The translations under genes were made by a program, and so were the position numbers. A stretch of 64,000 nt of DNA from Chloroflexota bacterium (GTDB lineage Bacteria; Chloroflexota; Anaerolineae; Anaerolineales; UBA11579): the NCBI GenBank assembly GCA_013112575.1, contig JABFGG010000003.1:216898-280897 (forward strand), in the 5' to 3' direction. This document shows positions 52,634 to 59,849 of the stretch, one piece after another (position 1 is the first letter of the stretch; the number at the start of each line of letters is the position of its first letter). The notes below the pieces were generated by a model. The model did not search any database. It was not told the origin of the DNA and saw nothing but the letters and a program-made list of their open reading frames with translations.

Positions 52634-52660
52634 GCATTCTGTTGGGACAAACAACTTTGC

Positions 52661-53542
52661 TTAGGGGGCCGTAAAAGTAATATTGCGCTTTAGACAAAAG
52701 CCAGCCAACCCGTTCTCGGTGCATAACCGCACTGTAGCGAACAGGGTGTTGCCCGAAGTTGCTCCTGTGATTTTTCCGTAAACGTAGCCTGTGCTTAGTG
52801 GCCCAAGCGATTCATTCCCTTTTGGACAGGCGCCCTGACTGGGAAGGAACATCAAATTGCCATCCGTGGAAGATAGGTTATCGATGCCTGCCGTTTGGTC
52901 GTGGATATTGACGCGCGCCGACTCGTAAGTTTCATTACCCTTATTCTGCACCGCAAAAACCGCATAAACCGCGTTGCCGCACTTATTCACGTTTACAAAA
53001 GACAACCAGAAATTTGGCTCCGGGGTTGGGCCGGCAGTTTTGGTTGGCACCGTAGGCGCATTCACGAAGGCCAGGCTGAAAACATTGCCTTCCAGTGTGA
53101 TCGCATCTTCATTCCAGAATACCCAGCACTCTTCACCATCTTTGACAACCTGCCACCATTTTCCATCTTGGCTGCGGCCGGTTACGCTTAGGATCTCTCC
53201 CACTTCTAATGTTGCCACTATGGCGATAGCCGTACTGGCCCCATTACGGCACACAGTTTCTTCTATTACAGTCAACTCAGGGTCTGGTTCGATAGTGGGC
53301 AGTGCTTCGGTTGCCGTTGCTGGCACTGGGGTTTCTGTCGCTGGCACCGGGCTTAGCGTGGGGCTGGCTTCTGCGGCTTGCGCAGTCTGAGTTCCGGCGA
53401 GTTGTGCGCTCAGGGTTTCTGCTGCTGCAGTGAAAACGGCATCTGCATCTACTTCTCCCTGATCTTCCTGGGATGTGCCAGGACTACATGCGCTTAGAAT
53501 CAATACGAAGGCGAAACAAATTAGAACGTGCTGGGCTTTCAT
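52661..53542 (-). CDS. Lipoprotein with SH3-like and Ig-like regions
   Basis: I choose the Met at 53542 ('MKAQHVLICFAFVLILSAC') over the one at 53548, because a TACAAT ends eight bases before it and no Shine-Dalgarno is present. 293 residues. Lipobox 'LSAC', then a Thr/Pro/Ala linker (about 40-90). An SH3-like domain (about 95-150) has 'ETVCRNGAS' and 'GEECWVFWNEDAI', like the protein at 7046. A C-terminal beta domain (about 180-290) has paired Cys ('NVNKCGNAVYAVFAVQNKG', 'RLCTENGLAGFCLKRN') and looks Ig-like. Likely anchored outside the membrane. Function unknown. Confidence 0.72.
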   Translation of the reverse strand: MKAQHVLICFAFVLILSACSPGTSQEDQGEVDADAVFTAAAETLSAQLAGTQTAQAAEASPTLSPVPATETPVPATATEALPTIEPDPELTVIEETVCRNGASTAIAIVATLEVGEILSVTGRSQDGKWWQVVKDGEECWVFWNEDAITLEGNVFSLAFVNAPTVPTKTAGPTPEPNFWLSFVNVNKCGNAVYAVFAVQNKGNETYESARVNIHDQTAGIDNLSSTDGNLMFLPSQGACPKGNESLGPLSTGYVYGKITGATSGNTLFATVRLCTENGLAGFCLKRNITFTAP

Positions 53543-53550
53543 AAGCATAG

Positions 53551-53556
53551 ATTGTA
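53551..53556 (-). promoter_or_regulatory. TACAAT eight bases before lipoprotein start (leaderless candidate)
   Basis: On the minus strand TACAAT (plus-strand 53551-53556) is followed by eight bases and the ATG at 53542. No Shine-Dalgarno is present. Confidence 0.35.
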
Positions 53557-53652
53557 ACGTGTCTTTAGCTTAGCGTCCCTTATTTTTAATCTCTCCCCCA
53601 TTTTGCCATCAGCAGTACAATACGCCCCTAATTAATTTAGGAAGTGACAGAT

Positions 53653-54384
53653 ATGGCATCTACTCAAGTGGGCCGCATAAAACACATTTATCGTTATCCT
53701 GTCAAAGGCATGCGCGGCGAAGAGCTTGATACCGCTGAGCTTTCCTGGCACGGTTTGCAAGGCGACCGCCGCTACGCCCTGGCTGCTCGCGGTGACCATA
53801 GTGGCTTTCCCTGGCTTTCAGGTCGCCTCAAGGCACAGCTAATCAGCTATACGCCTGTGTTTGAAAAGCCAGAAGAGCCTAATAGCTCGTCTATTGAGGT
53901 CACCACGCCTCAGGGGGAGTGCTTTCCTTTAAAGGGAGGTGCCCTCTTGCACGAGTTGGAAACCCTGTTTGAAAAACCCTTGGAATTAATAAAGCTGAAT
54001 CGCGGTTGTTTTGATAGCGCCACAATTTCGCTCATCAGCCAGAATACCCTGGACAGTATTGGTGCTGCAGTCGGGGAGACTCTTGGTCCGCGTCGCTTCC
54101 GTCCCAATGTCTTCATGGAATTGGATGATCAGGGCTCTTACCCCGAAGATGCCTGGTTAGGCAAACGCCTTCAGATCGGGGAGGCTGCCGATGCCCCCCT
54201 CGTCCAGATTGACCGCCAGAATGTGCGTTGTGTGATGATCAATATTGAACCCCACACCGTAGCCAAGAACCCTGAGGTGCTCAAGTACGTCACCCAAAAA
54301 CGCGAACAATGTGCTGGTGTATATGCTTCCCCTGTGCGCACTGGACAACTGGTCCAAGGCGCACCCATTTTCTTGCTTGACTAA
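53653..54384 (+). CDS. MOSC domain protein
   Basis: ATG 53653 has AGGAA nine bases upstream; GTG 53644 is an alternative. 243 residues. The N-terminal MOSC beta-barrel domain is at about 1-110 ('IKHIYRYPVKGMRGEELDTA', 'HGLQGDRRYALA'). The MOSC domain follows (about 115-243; 'RFRPNVFMELDD', 'AWLGKRLQIGE', 'QNVRCVMINIEPHT', 'CAGVYASPVRTGQLVQGAPI'). The conserved Cys in 'RCVM' is the one used for sulphur or molybdenum-cofactor handling in relatives. Such proteins bind molybdopterin and act in sulphur transfer or N-hydroxylated compound reduction. The substrate is unknown. The gene is monocistronic. Confidence 0.85.
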   Translation: MASTQVGRIKHIYRYPVKGMRGEELDTAELSWHGLQGDRRYALAARGDHSGFPWLSGRLKAQLISYTPVFEKPEEPNSSSIEVTTPQGECFPLKGGALLHELETLFEKPLELIKLNRGCFDSATISLISQNTLDSIGAAVGETLGPRRFRPNVFMELDDQGSYPEDAWLGKRLQIGEAADAPLVQIDRQNVRCVMINIEPHTVAKNPEVLKYVTQKREQCAGVYASPVRTGQLVQGAPIFLLD

Positions 54385-54416
54385 CTGATTTTTCTGGATT
54401 TGCTTTGTTTGCACCG

Positions 54417-54439
54417 AGCCACCAGTCCGGTGGCTTTTT
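54417..54439 (+). terminator. Terminator after the MOSC gene
   Basis: AGCCACC (54417-54423) pairs with GGTGGCT (54429-54435) across a 5-base loop, followed by TTTTC. Confidence 0.8.
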
Positions 54440-54610
54440 CTAATTCTTCTCGCGTAATTATTTGCCTCCAATTCCCCTTACAAAACCGTATATTGTTTTT
54501 TGCATTTTTGTAAAACGATTCTTCTTCTTGCCATGCTAAGGTTAGGCAAATGTTTCATTAGCAATGAAGCTTGATAAGGAAATGAGAAAGAGTTTGTTGG
54601 ACAGAATAGA

Positions 54611-57013
54611 ATGTTAAAGAGTAAAGAATCAAAACCCCTCGGTCAGGCCATGGTGGAATTCGCCCTGGTCTTGCCTGTGTTATTAGCCATGCTGTGGGGT
54701 ATCATGGAACTGGCGCGTCTCATCCAATCCTATTTGGTAGTCACTAATGCGGCCCGTTTCGGGGTGCGATATGCAGTTACTGGCGATTACGATGCAACTT
54801 TGTGTTCGAATACGACTTACGGCGGCGATGCTCAACCGGGCATAGACCTCGATGGGGGGGCAGATGATCCTTGTGCAGGTCCAGGGCAACGAGAAGAAAT
54901 TGACACAGCGCGAGTAGTTGGGACCTACGAGATTGTAAAAAGTGTCATGACCTCCTTGCGGATGAAAACAGCGGCTGCGCCCGATTTTGAAAGTGGTGGA
55001 GTTGTCGGCGACCCCAGTTATTTTAATATCACGGTTTGCTCGAATGAAGAAAATCGTGTTTATTATCCTCCCCCCAACGATATATGTTCAGAAGATGGCA
55101 GCACCTCCACCGACAGTGATCATGCAGGCAATCCGGAGACAGGCCGACACCGCGTGTTGGTAGCAGTCACCTACGAGCACGAATTCCTTTTCCCGGTTCC
55201 CTTCTTCCCCGAATTGGCAACGGTTACCCTCCACTCCGAACGCACAGGTGTGCTGGAGCAGTTCCGTCCTGCCCAGGTCGTTCAGTTGCCCGGTGGTTCT
55301 GTTGGTGGCGTTCCCCCGACGCTTACACCTACGCATACCATAACCCTGACGCCGACCATCACCGAGACCCCTACCATCACCGAGACCCCCACCATCACCG
55401 AGACCAGTTCGGCTACCGCTACCGTGACCAGTACCTCCACGGTCACACCGACCCCTTTGCCTGTCCATGTCCAGATTATTGTTCCCTTTAATGCGGGCCA
55501 GTCGATTACCAGTCTTAGCCAAACGCGCTTTGAGGCTGAAGCCTGGGACCCCAATGTGTGCCCAGCGGATGATACGGCCACTTGTTATGATGCCCGTCAA
55601 GGTGGGGGCGGTGCTGGTATTAGTAATGTGCGCTTTTGGGTCTACAGTCCGACATTGAATGTTTCACTGTTCGGCGGTACGGGAAGCAGCCCGGGCAGCC
55701 GAACGGAGGGCCAGGTTGGTTATTGCGCTTTTGGTGGCAATGATCCCTGTCAGGAATGGGACGGCACGGCCTATTCATTGGATTGGGCTTCTGCTCCTAA
55801 CGGCACCTACATTATCGAAGTTGAAGCTACGGCTACTTCTGGCGCCAAGGCTTCAGACTACATAACCTTTGTGCTCAACAAGCCGCCTACTCCAACCCCT
55901 ACACTGACTCACACACCCACAGTAACGCCTACTCCCACCCAGACTCTAACCCCCACTATCACACCTGCGCCTTCGTGTTCCAACCTCCAAATTCGAAGAC
56001 AATTATGGCAAGCAGGGGATGACGTTCGCCTGCGAGTCCGAAACTCGTATTTCTTGCCTGCGACTCTCATCGACACGCATTTTGAATGGCCTGGTCGGCC
56101 TTCTATGGGGTCCAATGTCTACGTTAATCAATTCTTATTGAACTGGTCTATGTATTGGCCGGGCAATTCCTCGAGCAGTCCCATTGACGTTACGAGCAGC
56201 CGCGATTTACCTGGTAATTGGACTACCCAGGCCTGGATTGCGGATTTTAATAACGCAACTAATTATGTTGGCAACTTTGCCGTTGACCTCACCTTTCAAT
56301 ACCCTGGTGGTCTGACTTGTGTCGTTAGCTCTACCCTAACTGTGGATCCACCACCAACCTCCACCATCACTCCGACGCAAACCAATACAGCACTACCGAC
56401 CAGTACACCCACCATCACACGAACACCTACAGTCACCCGCACCCCCACGGTTACCCGCACTCCTACAGCCACTACCGTACCCACCTGCGCCAATTTGACC
56501 TTTACTTCTGGTTTGTCTACAAGTGTAGACGATATTGTTGTGGATGTACGCAACTCGCATAGTTCGACGGCCACATTGGTAGATACACATTTTGAATGGC
56601 CTGCAGGCAGCCTGGGGTCAGCCTATATCAATTTCTTCCGACTTGGAGCATATCCTAATTACTCGAATGGTAATGCTTCCTATAGCCCTGTTGACCGCAC
56701 CGATCAGGATACCCTGCCTGGAGGCAACACGCAAACCTGGCGAGCTGACTTTGATAATTGGAGTTTTTTCCAGGGCAACTTCTATGTTGAATTGACCTTC
56801 CAATACCCCGGCGGTTTGACTTGCACCCGCACAGCTTCCCTATATGTTCCCCCGCCCCCCACACCTACCAAGACTCGCACACCAACCAGGACAGCCACCC
56901 CCACGCAGGCGCCTACGCGTACCCCAACACCGAACGTGTCCCCGACCAATACGCTTGCCCCCACGAACACGAGTACGCCGATGCCCACTCCCACCAGCTT
57001 TGGAGATGGCTAA
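54611..57013 (+). CDS. TadE-type protein with Pro/Thr spacers and a duplicated domain
   Basis: 800 residues. Residues 10-60 are the TadE pseudopilin-like segment ('GQAMVEFALVLPVLLAMLWG', 'NAARFGVRYA'), a membrane anchor followed by an exported body. After about 230 comes a Thr/Pro/Glu spacer, then a domain (about 290-425). Two homologous domains follow (about 460-580 and 630-750); both contain 'DTHFEWP', 'ADF', and 'LTFQYPGGLTC', and they are separated by Thr/Pro spacers. The protein ends in another spacer. No other tad genes are in view. Likely surface-exposed; the repeated domain is not one I recognise. No strong Shine-Dalgarno precedes the ATG. Confidence 0.75.
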   Translation: MLKSKESKPLGQAMVEFALVLPVLLAMLWGIMELARLIQSYLVVTNAARFGVRYAVTGDYDATLCSNTTYGGDAQPGIDLDGGADDPCAGPGQREEIDTARVVGTYEIVKSVMTSLRMKTAAAPDFESGGVVGDPSYFNITVCSNEENRVYYPPPNDICSEDGSTSTDSDHAGNPETGRHRVLVAVTYEHEFLFPVPFFPELATVTLHSERTGVLEQFRPAQVVQLPGGSVGGVPPTLTPTHTITLTPTITETPTITETPTITETSSATATVTSTSTVTPTPLPVHVQIIVPFNAGQSITSLSQTRFEAEAWDPNVCPADDTATCYDARQGGGGAGISNVRFWVYSPTLNVSLFGGTGSSPGSRTEGQVGYCAFGGNDPCQEWDGTAYSLDWASAPNGTYIIEVEATATSGAKASDYITFVLNKPPTPTPTLTHTPTVTPTPTQTLTPTITPAPSCSNLQIRRQLWQAGDDVRLRVRNSYFLPATLIDTHFEWPGRPSMGSNVYVNQFLLNWSMYWPGNSSSSPIDVTSSRDLPGNWTTQAWIADFNNATNYVGNFAVDLTFQYPGGLTCVVSSTLTVDPPPTSTITPTQTNTALPTSTPTITRTPTVTRTPTVTRTPTATTVPTCANLTFTSGLSTSVDDIVVDVRNSHSSTATLVDTHFEWPAGSLGSAYINFFRLGAYPNYSNGNASYSPVDRTDQDTLPGGNTQTWRADFDNWSFFQGNFYVELTFQYPGGLTCTRTASLYVPPPPTPTKTRTPTRTATPTQAPTRTPTPNVSPTNTLAPTNTSTPMPTPTSFGDG
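55355..55405 (+). repeat. 18-bp tandem repeat in the TadE-protein spacer
   Basis: Three near-perfect copies of an 18-base unit (ACCATCACCGAGACCCCY) encode 'TITETP' repeats. They keep frame, so copy number could vary without breaking the protein. Confidence 0.75.
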
Positions 57014-57036
57014 TCCGCAAAAGAAGCAACTAAAAG

Positions 57037-57064
57037 AAAAACGGCCTGCAAGGGCCGTTTTTTA
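57037..57064. terminator. Bidirectional terminator between the TadE gene and tRNA-Gly
   Basis: AAAAACGGCC (57037-57046) pairs with GGCCGTTTTT (57053-57062) across a 6-base loop. It ends both the plus-strand gene and the minus-strand tRNA. Confidence 0.9.
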
Positions 57065-57065
57065 T

Positions 57066-57140
57066 TGGAGCGGGTAACGGGATTCGAACCCGTGAATATT
57101 AGCTTGGGAAGCTAATGCCTTACCACTTGGCGATACCCGC
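57066..57140 (-). tRNA. tRNA-Gly (anticodon CCC), CCA encoded
   Basis: Read on the minus strand the 75 bases fold as a full cloverleaf. The acceptor GCGGGTA pairs with TACCCGC, discriminator T, then CCA. The D arm is GCC/GGC. The anticodon stem TTAGC/GCTAA encloses the loop TTCCCAA, so the anticodon is CCC. The T arm is ACGGG/CCCGT with loop TTCGAAT. The CCA end is encoded at 57066-57068. Confidence 0.95.
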
Positions 57141-57208
57141 TTGTGTACCACAACGATTACCCATAATATACCGCAAATTTCTCTAATTAAATTTACCAGA
57201 TAGAGCCA

Positions 57209-57505
57209 TTATCCACTCCCCCTAAATAACCTCGCAAATCCTGGATACGGAACCAGCGGCATGATCTCGAACTCGATCAGTCCTTCTCTAACCAACGGCA
57301 GCGTGTCCAGCACCAACCTGGCTTCCTGCCCGTCTACACATTCCAGCAGCAACACGGCGCTGTGCTGGTCTTCCCGAAAGTACAATTCGCGGATGATTCC
57401 AGCCTGGTGCAGTTCCCAGGCTTTTTCAGCTTCCGCTTGCAAGTGTGGCTCGAATTGCTCTTTTGTAGCTCCAGGTAATTCTTTCTCTATCGCCAGTATT
57501 CTCAT
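57209..57505 (-). CDS. Muconolactone-isomerase-like ferredoxin-fold protein
   Basis: I choose Met 57505 ('MRILAIEKELPGATKEQFE') over the longer frame at 57592; this gives 98 residues. The pattern 'QAEAEKAWELHQAGIIRELYF', 'SAVLLLECVDGQEARLVLDT' and 'LPLVREGLIEFEIMPLVPY' matches the muconolactone-isomerase/dimeric alpha-beta-barrel group, where a beta-alpha-beta unit dimerises. Many relatives are not isomerases, so the enzyme activity is not asserted. AAAGG lies 11 bases upstream. No neighbours support an aromatic pathway. Confidence 0.7.
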   Translation of the reverse strand: MRILAIEKELPGATKEQFEPHLQAEAEKAWELHQAGIIRELYFREDQHSAVLLLECVDGQEARLVLDTLPLVREGLIEFEIMPLVPYPGFARLFRGSG

Positions 57506-57730
57506 TTGAGAGTGCCTTTGATTCAAATTTGCATGGGGTAAGTTGATTCGTTGAACATTAGAAATTGTACTTGGCGCGTGGATATTCAGCACATGCGAGA
57601 CTTGATTTTCCCTAATGTGGTCTGATTCCTCTCCTTAATAGGTCAATTGTCCCCTGCTTGTGGGGACATGCGCCACTACCGCCTGCTTTTTCTTGACCCT
57701 AGAATGAGTTATGACTTAATCGATCTATAC

Positions 57731-57816
57731 AATTGGCCGAACTCCCCGTGAAGGATCGGCCAATTACATAGGTGATCGGCGGCTCTTTACAGCCCTCATC
57801 CCAGCCCCCGCCGATC
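57731..57816 (+). promoter_or_regulatory. Structured leader with two competing hairpins
   Basis: Hairpin 1: AATTGGCCGA (57731-57740) with TCGGCCAATT (57756-57765). Hairpin 2: GATCGGCGG (57774-57782) with CCGCCGATC (57808-57816). GATCGGC at 57754-57760 can also pair with GCCGATC at 57810-57816, so the two folds can compete. The leader ends 30 bases before the ATG of the small Cys protein. It may be a post-transcriptional switch; no known riboswitch class is recognised. Confidence 0.4.
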
Positions 57817-57846
57817 ATCAGATTTCAGAAGGTTTGGAGGTTTCCC

Positions 57847-58107
57847 ATGAAAGTTTATTTGGATCGTAACTACTGTATCCGCTGGAGCGCGGCCTGTGAG
57901 TCTTGCTTCGCCAACCATCTCACTTCAGGCACCATGGATACCACCGATTGTGTGTTGGATGTCGTTGAAGACGATGATCCTGCCATCACCTTCGTCATGC
58001 GTGATCGTGATGGTGAAAGGAAGCTCCTGGTAGTAGACGATAGCAACTGGGCCGACGCCTACGACTCCTGGATGCTGCTCTACGAAAAACAACAGGCGAC
58101 CCAATAA
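57847..58107 (+). CDS. Small Cys-containing protein, paralogue of 5149-5442
   Basis: 86 residues from ATG 57847 with GGAGG upstream. The frame back to 57772 has no site. 'MKVYLDRNYCIRWSAACESC' matches the protein at 5149, as do 'TTDCVLDVVEDDDPAITFVM', 'RDRDGERKLLVV' and 'DSWMLLYEKQ'. Three N-terminal Cys and a fourth at 'DC' are kept in both copies, so metal binding or redox chemistry is plausible (inference). No signal or membrane segment. A good terminator follows. I do not recognise the family. Confidence 0.78.
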   Translation: MKVYLDRNYCIRWSAACESCFANHLTSGTMDTTDCVLDVVEDDDPAITFVMRDRDGERKLLVVDDSNWADAYDSWMLLYEKQQATQ

Positions 58108-58137
58108 GCCCTTCAACATTTCATCATCATTTAAAAC

Positions 58138-58162
58138 AAAAACCTCCGTCATGGAGGTTTTT
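58138..58162 (+). terminator. Terminator after the small Cys protein
   Basis: AAAAACCTCC (58138-58147) pairs with GGAGGTTTTT (58153-58162) across a 5-base loop. Confidence 0.88.
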
Positions 58163-58430
58163 GCTTTCTTTGGATTAGCCAAGACCTCAACCAATTATCA
58201 TCCGACTTGATATATTCTCAATTGGGTAAGCCCCTCCCTTTCTTGGAAAAATATCTAGGGGACTAGACCTCTAGACAACTGCTTGAGGTCTAGCTGCTAT
58301 CTTGTTATGCTGTATGGTAGAGGAGAATAGTCCAAAATCGGGCTGTCCTGCTCTGAGTTAACGCTCAACAATGTTAGTGTATATAAAACAGGGCCGCCGT
58401 GAGGCGGCCCTGTTGCGTAGGGAGATGCCA
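58163..58430. other. Gene-free stretch with two hairpins
   Basis: No convincing gene is seen. CTAGACCTC (58263-58271) pairs with GAGGTCTAG (58285-58293). AACAGGGCCGCC (58387-58398) pairs with GGCGGCCCTGTT (58403-58414), a 12-bp stem with loop GTGA and no T-run. Confidence 0.55.
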
Positions 58431-58499
58431 ATGAAAACAAAGAAGCCGCTGGCTCGGCCAACGGCTTCTAGTCACCAAATGTTATTGATATCTGCCTGA
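58431..58499 (+). CDS. Mini-ORF, 22 codons
   Basis: GGGAG lies six bases before ATG 58431. The peptide 'MKTKKPLARPTASSHQMLLI' plus two residues is basic at the N-terminus. An internal dyad (AGAAGCCG at 58441, CGGCTTCT at 58462) overlaps it. It may be a leader peptide or spurious. Confidence 0.3.
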   Translation: MKTKKPLARPTASSHQMLLISA

Positions 58500-58547
58500 T
58501 AACCAATAACACGGTTTTTTATGCTCAACTCATGCATAGTACATTCT

Positions 58548-58757
58548 ATTGACGTGGTTGTCAAGACAAGTTGCCAAGAGATCCAGGTTGACTATTTTCT
58601 CCTTAAACCGTCTTCCCATCATGTGCAACGATGTTTTTAAGTTTTTCATTTTATTGACGTGGTTGTCAAGACAAGTTGCCAAGAGATCCAGGTTGACTAT
58701 TCTCATCCTAAACCGACTACCCACTATGCACAACGATACTTTTGAACCATTCATAAG
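58548..58757. repeat. 105-bp tandem duplication
   Basis: Two adjacent copies start at 58548 and 58653. The first 48 or so bases are identical, from ATTGACGTGG to TTGACTATT. The remaining half has diverged to roughly two-thirds identity. Each identical half contains TTGTC-AA-GACAA and TTGAC-N6-GTCAA dyads, as a doubled operator would. On the minus strand the unit is 35 codons long and stays open across both copies, so a repeat peptide cannot be fully excluded. Confidence 0.7.
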
Positions 58758-58842
58758 GAGACGCCTATAACTAATAAATCAATACCAACTGAATAAGAAG
58801 GGGGCGTCAAGCGTTCACAAATTTTCTTACAAGGAGGTAGCT

Positions 58843-58932
58843 ATGCACAATTGTTATTTTGATCTCATCTGCATTGTGGGGCGCGCAGCTCTGTCATCGG
58901 TATCGTTGCATCACTATGCACGATATGGCTAG
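58843..58932 (+). CDS. Mini-ORF, 29 codons, with a strong ribosome-binding site
   Basis: AAGGAGG lies at the ideal spacing before ATG 58843. The peptide begins 'MHNCYFDLICIVGRAALSSV' and ends 'YARYG', with two Cys and a hydrophobic centre. It precedes the sigma-like gene by 36 bases. I do not recognise it. It could be a leader peptide or a small secreted or signalling peptide. Confidence 0.45.
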   Translation: MHNCYFDLICIVGRAALSSVSLHHYARYG

Positions 58933-58968
58933 AGTCAAGCGTCACTAAAGAATGAAGAGGTAAACCTT

Positions 58969-59724
58969 ATGTCCATATCCCACTCATCATCAGGGCCTTG
59001 CCAAGAATTAGAAGCGCTGGCTACTCGCTGTGGAGATATTTGTGAGCGATCCCAGTGGGAGCAAGATCCGGCAGCAGGCGCAAGTTTTTTCGTTGATCAG
59101 ATTAAAAGTGAAGACAGACCAGCGACCTGCCAAGCAGAGGGAGAGCTGTTTTGCTCAATGCGAAAACTCATGCTACCGGCGGCTATAAAAATCCTGCAAG
59201 AGAAATCACTGCCTGTTTCTCTTGCAGATGAAGTTCTTAGCGATGCTATTAACAAGCTAATTGCAAAAACCAAGGACAAAGCCAGTCCGTTCCGAAACGA
59301 GCGAATAAATAGTTCATCTCTCTACACTCGCTTAGTCATAAATTCCGAGGTAATTGACCGGGTACGGCGGCTTTCGGCGCAAGAAAAGCTCATAAAAGAG
59401 CTCGAGAGAGCAGATTCTCTAGATATTTCTGTTGTTATCGGGCCGTCTAGCGGCCGTTCTCTGGAAGACACGGTGCATAACACCCTAGCGTACGCCGAAC
59501 TCGAGGCGACACTGAAACACCGTCTGAATAAACCGCAATTGCGGCTTGTTAATTGGCTGTCGCAAGGCTTGAAAGTAATCGACATAGCAAGAAAACTCGG
59601 GATATCCAAGCAAGCAGTCTATAAGCAAATATGGACAATGCGTGATCGCCTGGAAGATCTAAACCCGTTCCATCGTGACACGGAAGACAGATCATCCTGC
59701 GATGAAAAGGATAGCACCCTATAA
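58969..59724 (+). CDS. Sigma-70-like/HTH regulator
   Basis: 251 residues with GAAGAGG upstream. The middle part (about 60-150) has a helical layout like sigma region 2, including 'SLYTRLVINSEVIDRVRRLS'. A linker follows. The C-terminal 60 residues are a helix-turn-helix of sigma region 4 type ('QLRLVNWLSQGLKVIDIARK', then 'LGISKQAVYKQIWTMRDRLE'). It could be an ECF-type sigma factor or a related DNA-binding regulator. The N-terminus has three Cys and no anti-sigma gene follows. The 105-bp repeats upstream are candidate binding sites (inference). Confidence 0.65.
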   Translation: MSISHSSSGPCQELEALATRCGDICERSQWEQDPAAGASFFVDQIKSEDRPATCQAEGELFCSMRKLMLPAAIKILQEKSLPVSLADEVLSDAINKLIAKTKDKASPFRNERINSSSLYTRLVINSEVIDRVRRLSAQEKLIKELERADSLDISVVIGPSSGRSLEDTVHNTLAYAELEATLKHRLNKPQLRLVNWLSQGLKVIDIARKLGISKQAVYKQIWTMRDRLEDLNPFHRDTEDRSSCDEKDSTL

Positions 59725-59727
59725 AAA

Positions 59728-59764
59728 TTCGGCACACTGGTGCCGGAGGCACCAGTGTGCCGAA
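59728..59764. repeat. Perfect 17-bp hairpin with 3-base loop
   Basis: The arm at 59728-59744 (TTCGGCACACTGGTGCC) pairs perfectly with 59748-59764. It lies directly after the sigma-like gene and 12 bases before the next mini-ORF. It lacks a T-run, so it looks like a processing or stability element or a protein-binding dyad rather than a terminator. Confidence 0.75.
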
Positions 59765-59776
59765 AAGGAGAAAATC

Positions 59777-59833
59777 ATGGCACAAGAAAACTATATCCGT
59801 TTGCTTGTTGTTTTCTACTGCAAGCCCATCTAG
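59777..59833 (+). CDS. Mini-ORF, 18 codons
   Basis: AAAAGGAG precedes ATG 59777 at good spacing. The peptide is 'MAQENYIRLLVVFYCKPI'. It ends 16 bases before the HTH gene and may serve as its leader, coupling their translation. No family is recognised. Confidence 0.4.
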   Translation: MAQENYIRLLVVFYCKPI

Positions 59834-59849
59834 TTAAGGAGCGTCATTT

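Noticed and set aside
55088..55600. Minus-strand frames with Gly/Val-rich repeats opposite the TadE protein
   Set aside because: They are the antisense of the Thr/Pro-coding spacers. The repeat look follows from the plus-strand repeat. No ribosome-binding site is present.
57066..57140. tRNA-Gly with anticodon TCC
   Set aside because: Counting the seven-base loop TTCCCAA places CCC at positions 34-36, so the anticodon is CCC.
58530..58754. Minus-strand 74-codon repeat peptide across the 105-bp duplication
   Set aside because: It has no clear ribosome-binding site and many of the differences between copies would change the peptide. I keep the DNA repeat and mention the peptide only as an alternative.
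58548..58757. CRISPR array
   Set aside because: Only two copies exist, they are adjacent with no spacer, and no cas genes are in the window.
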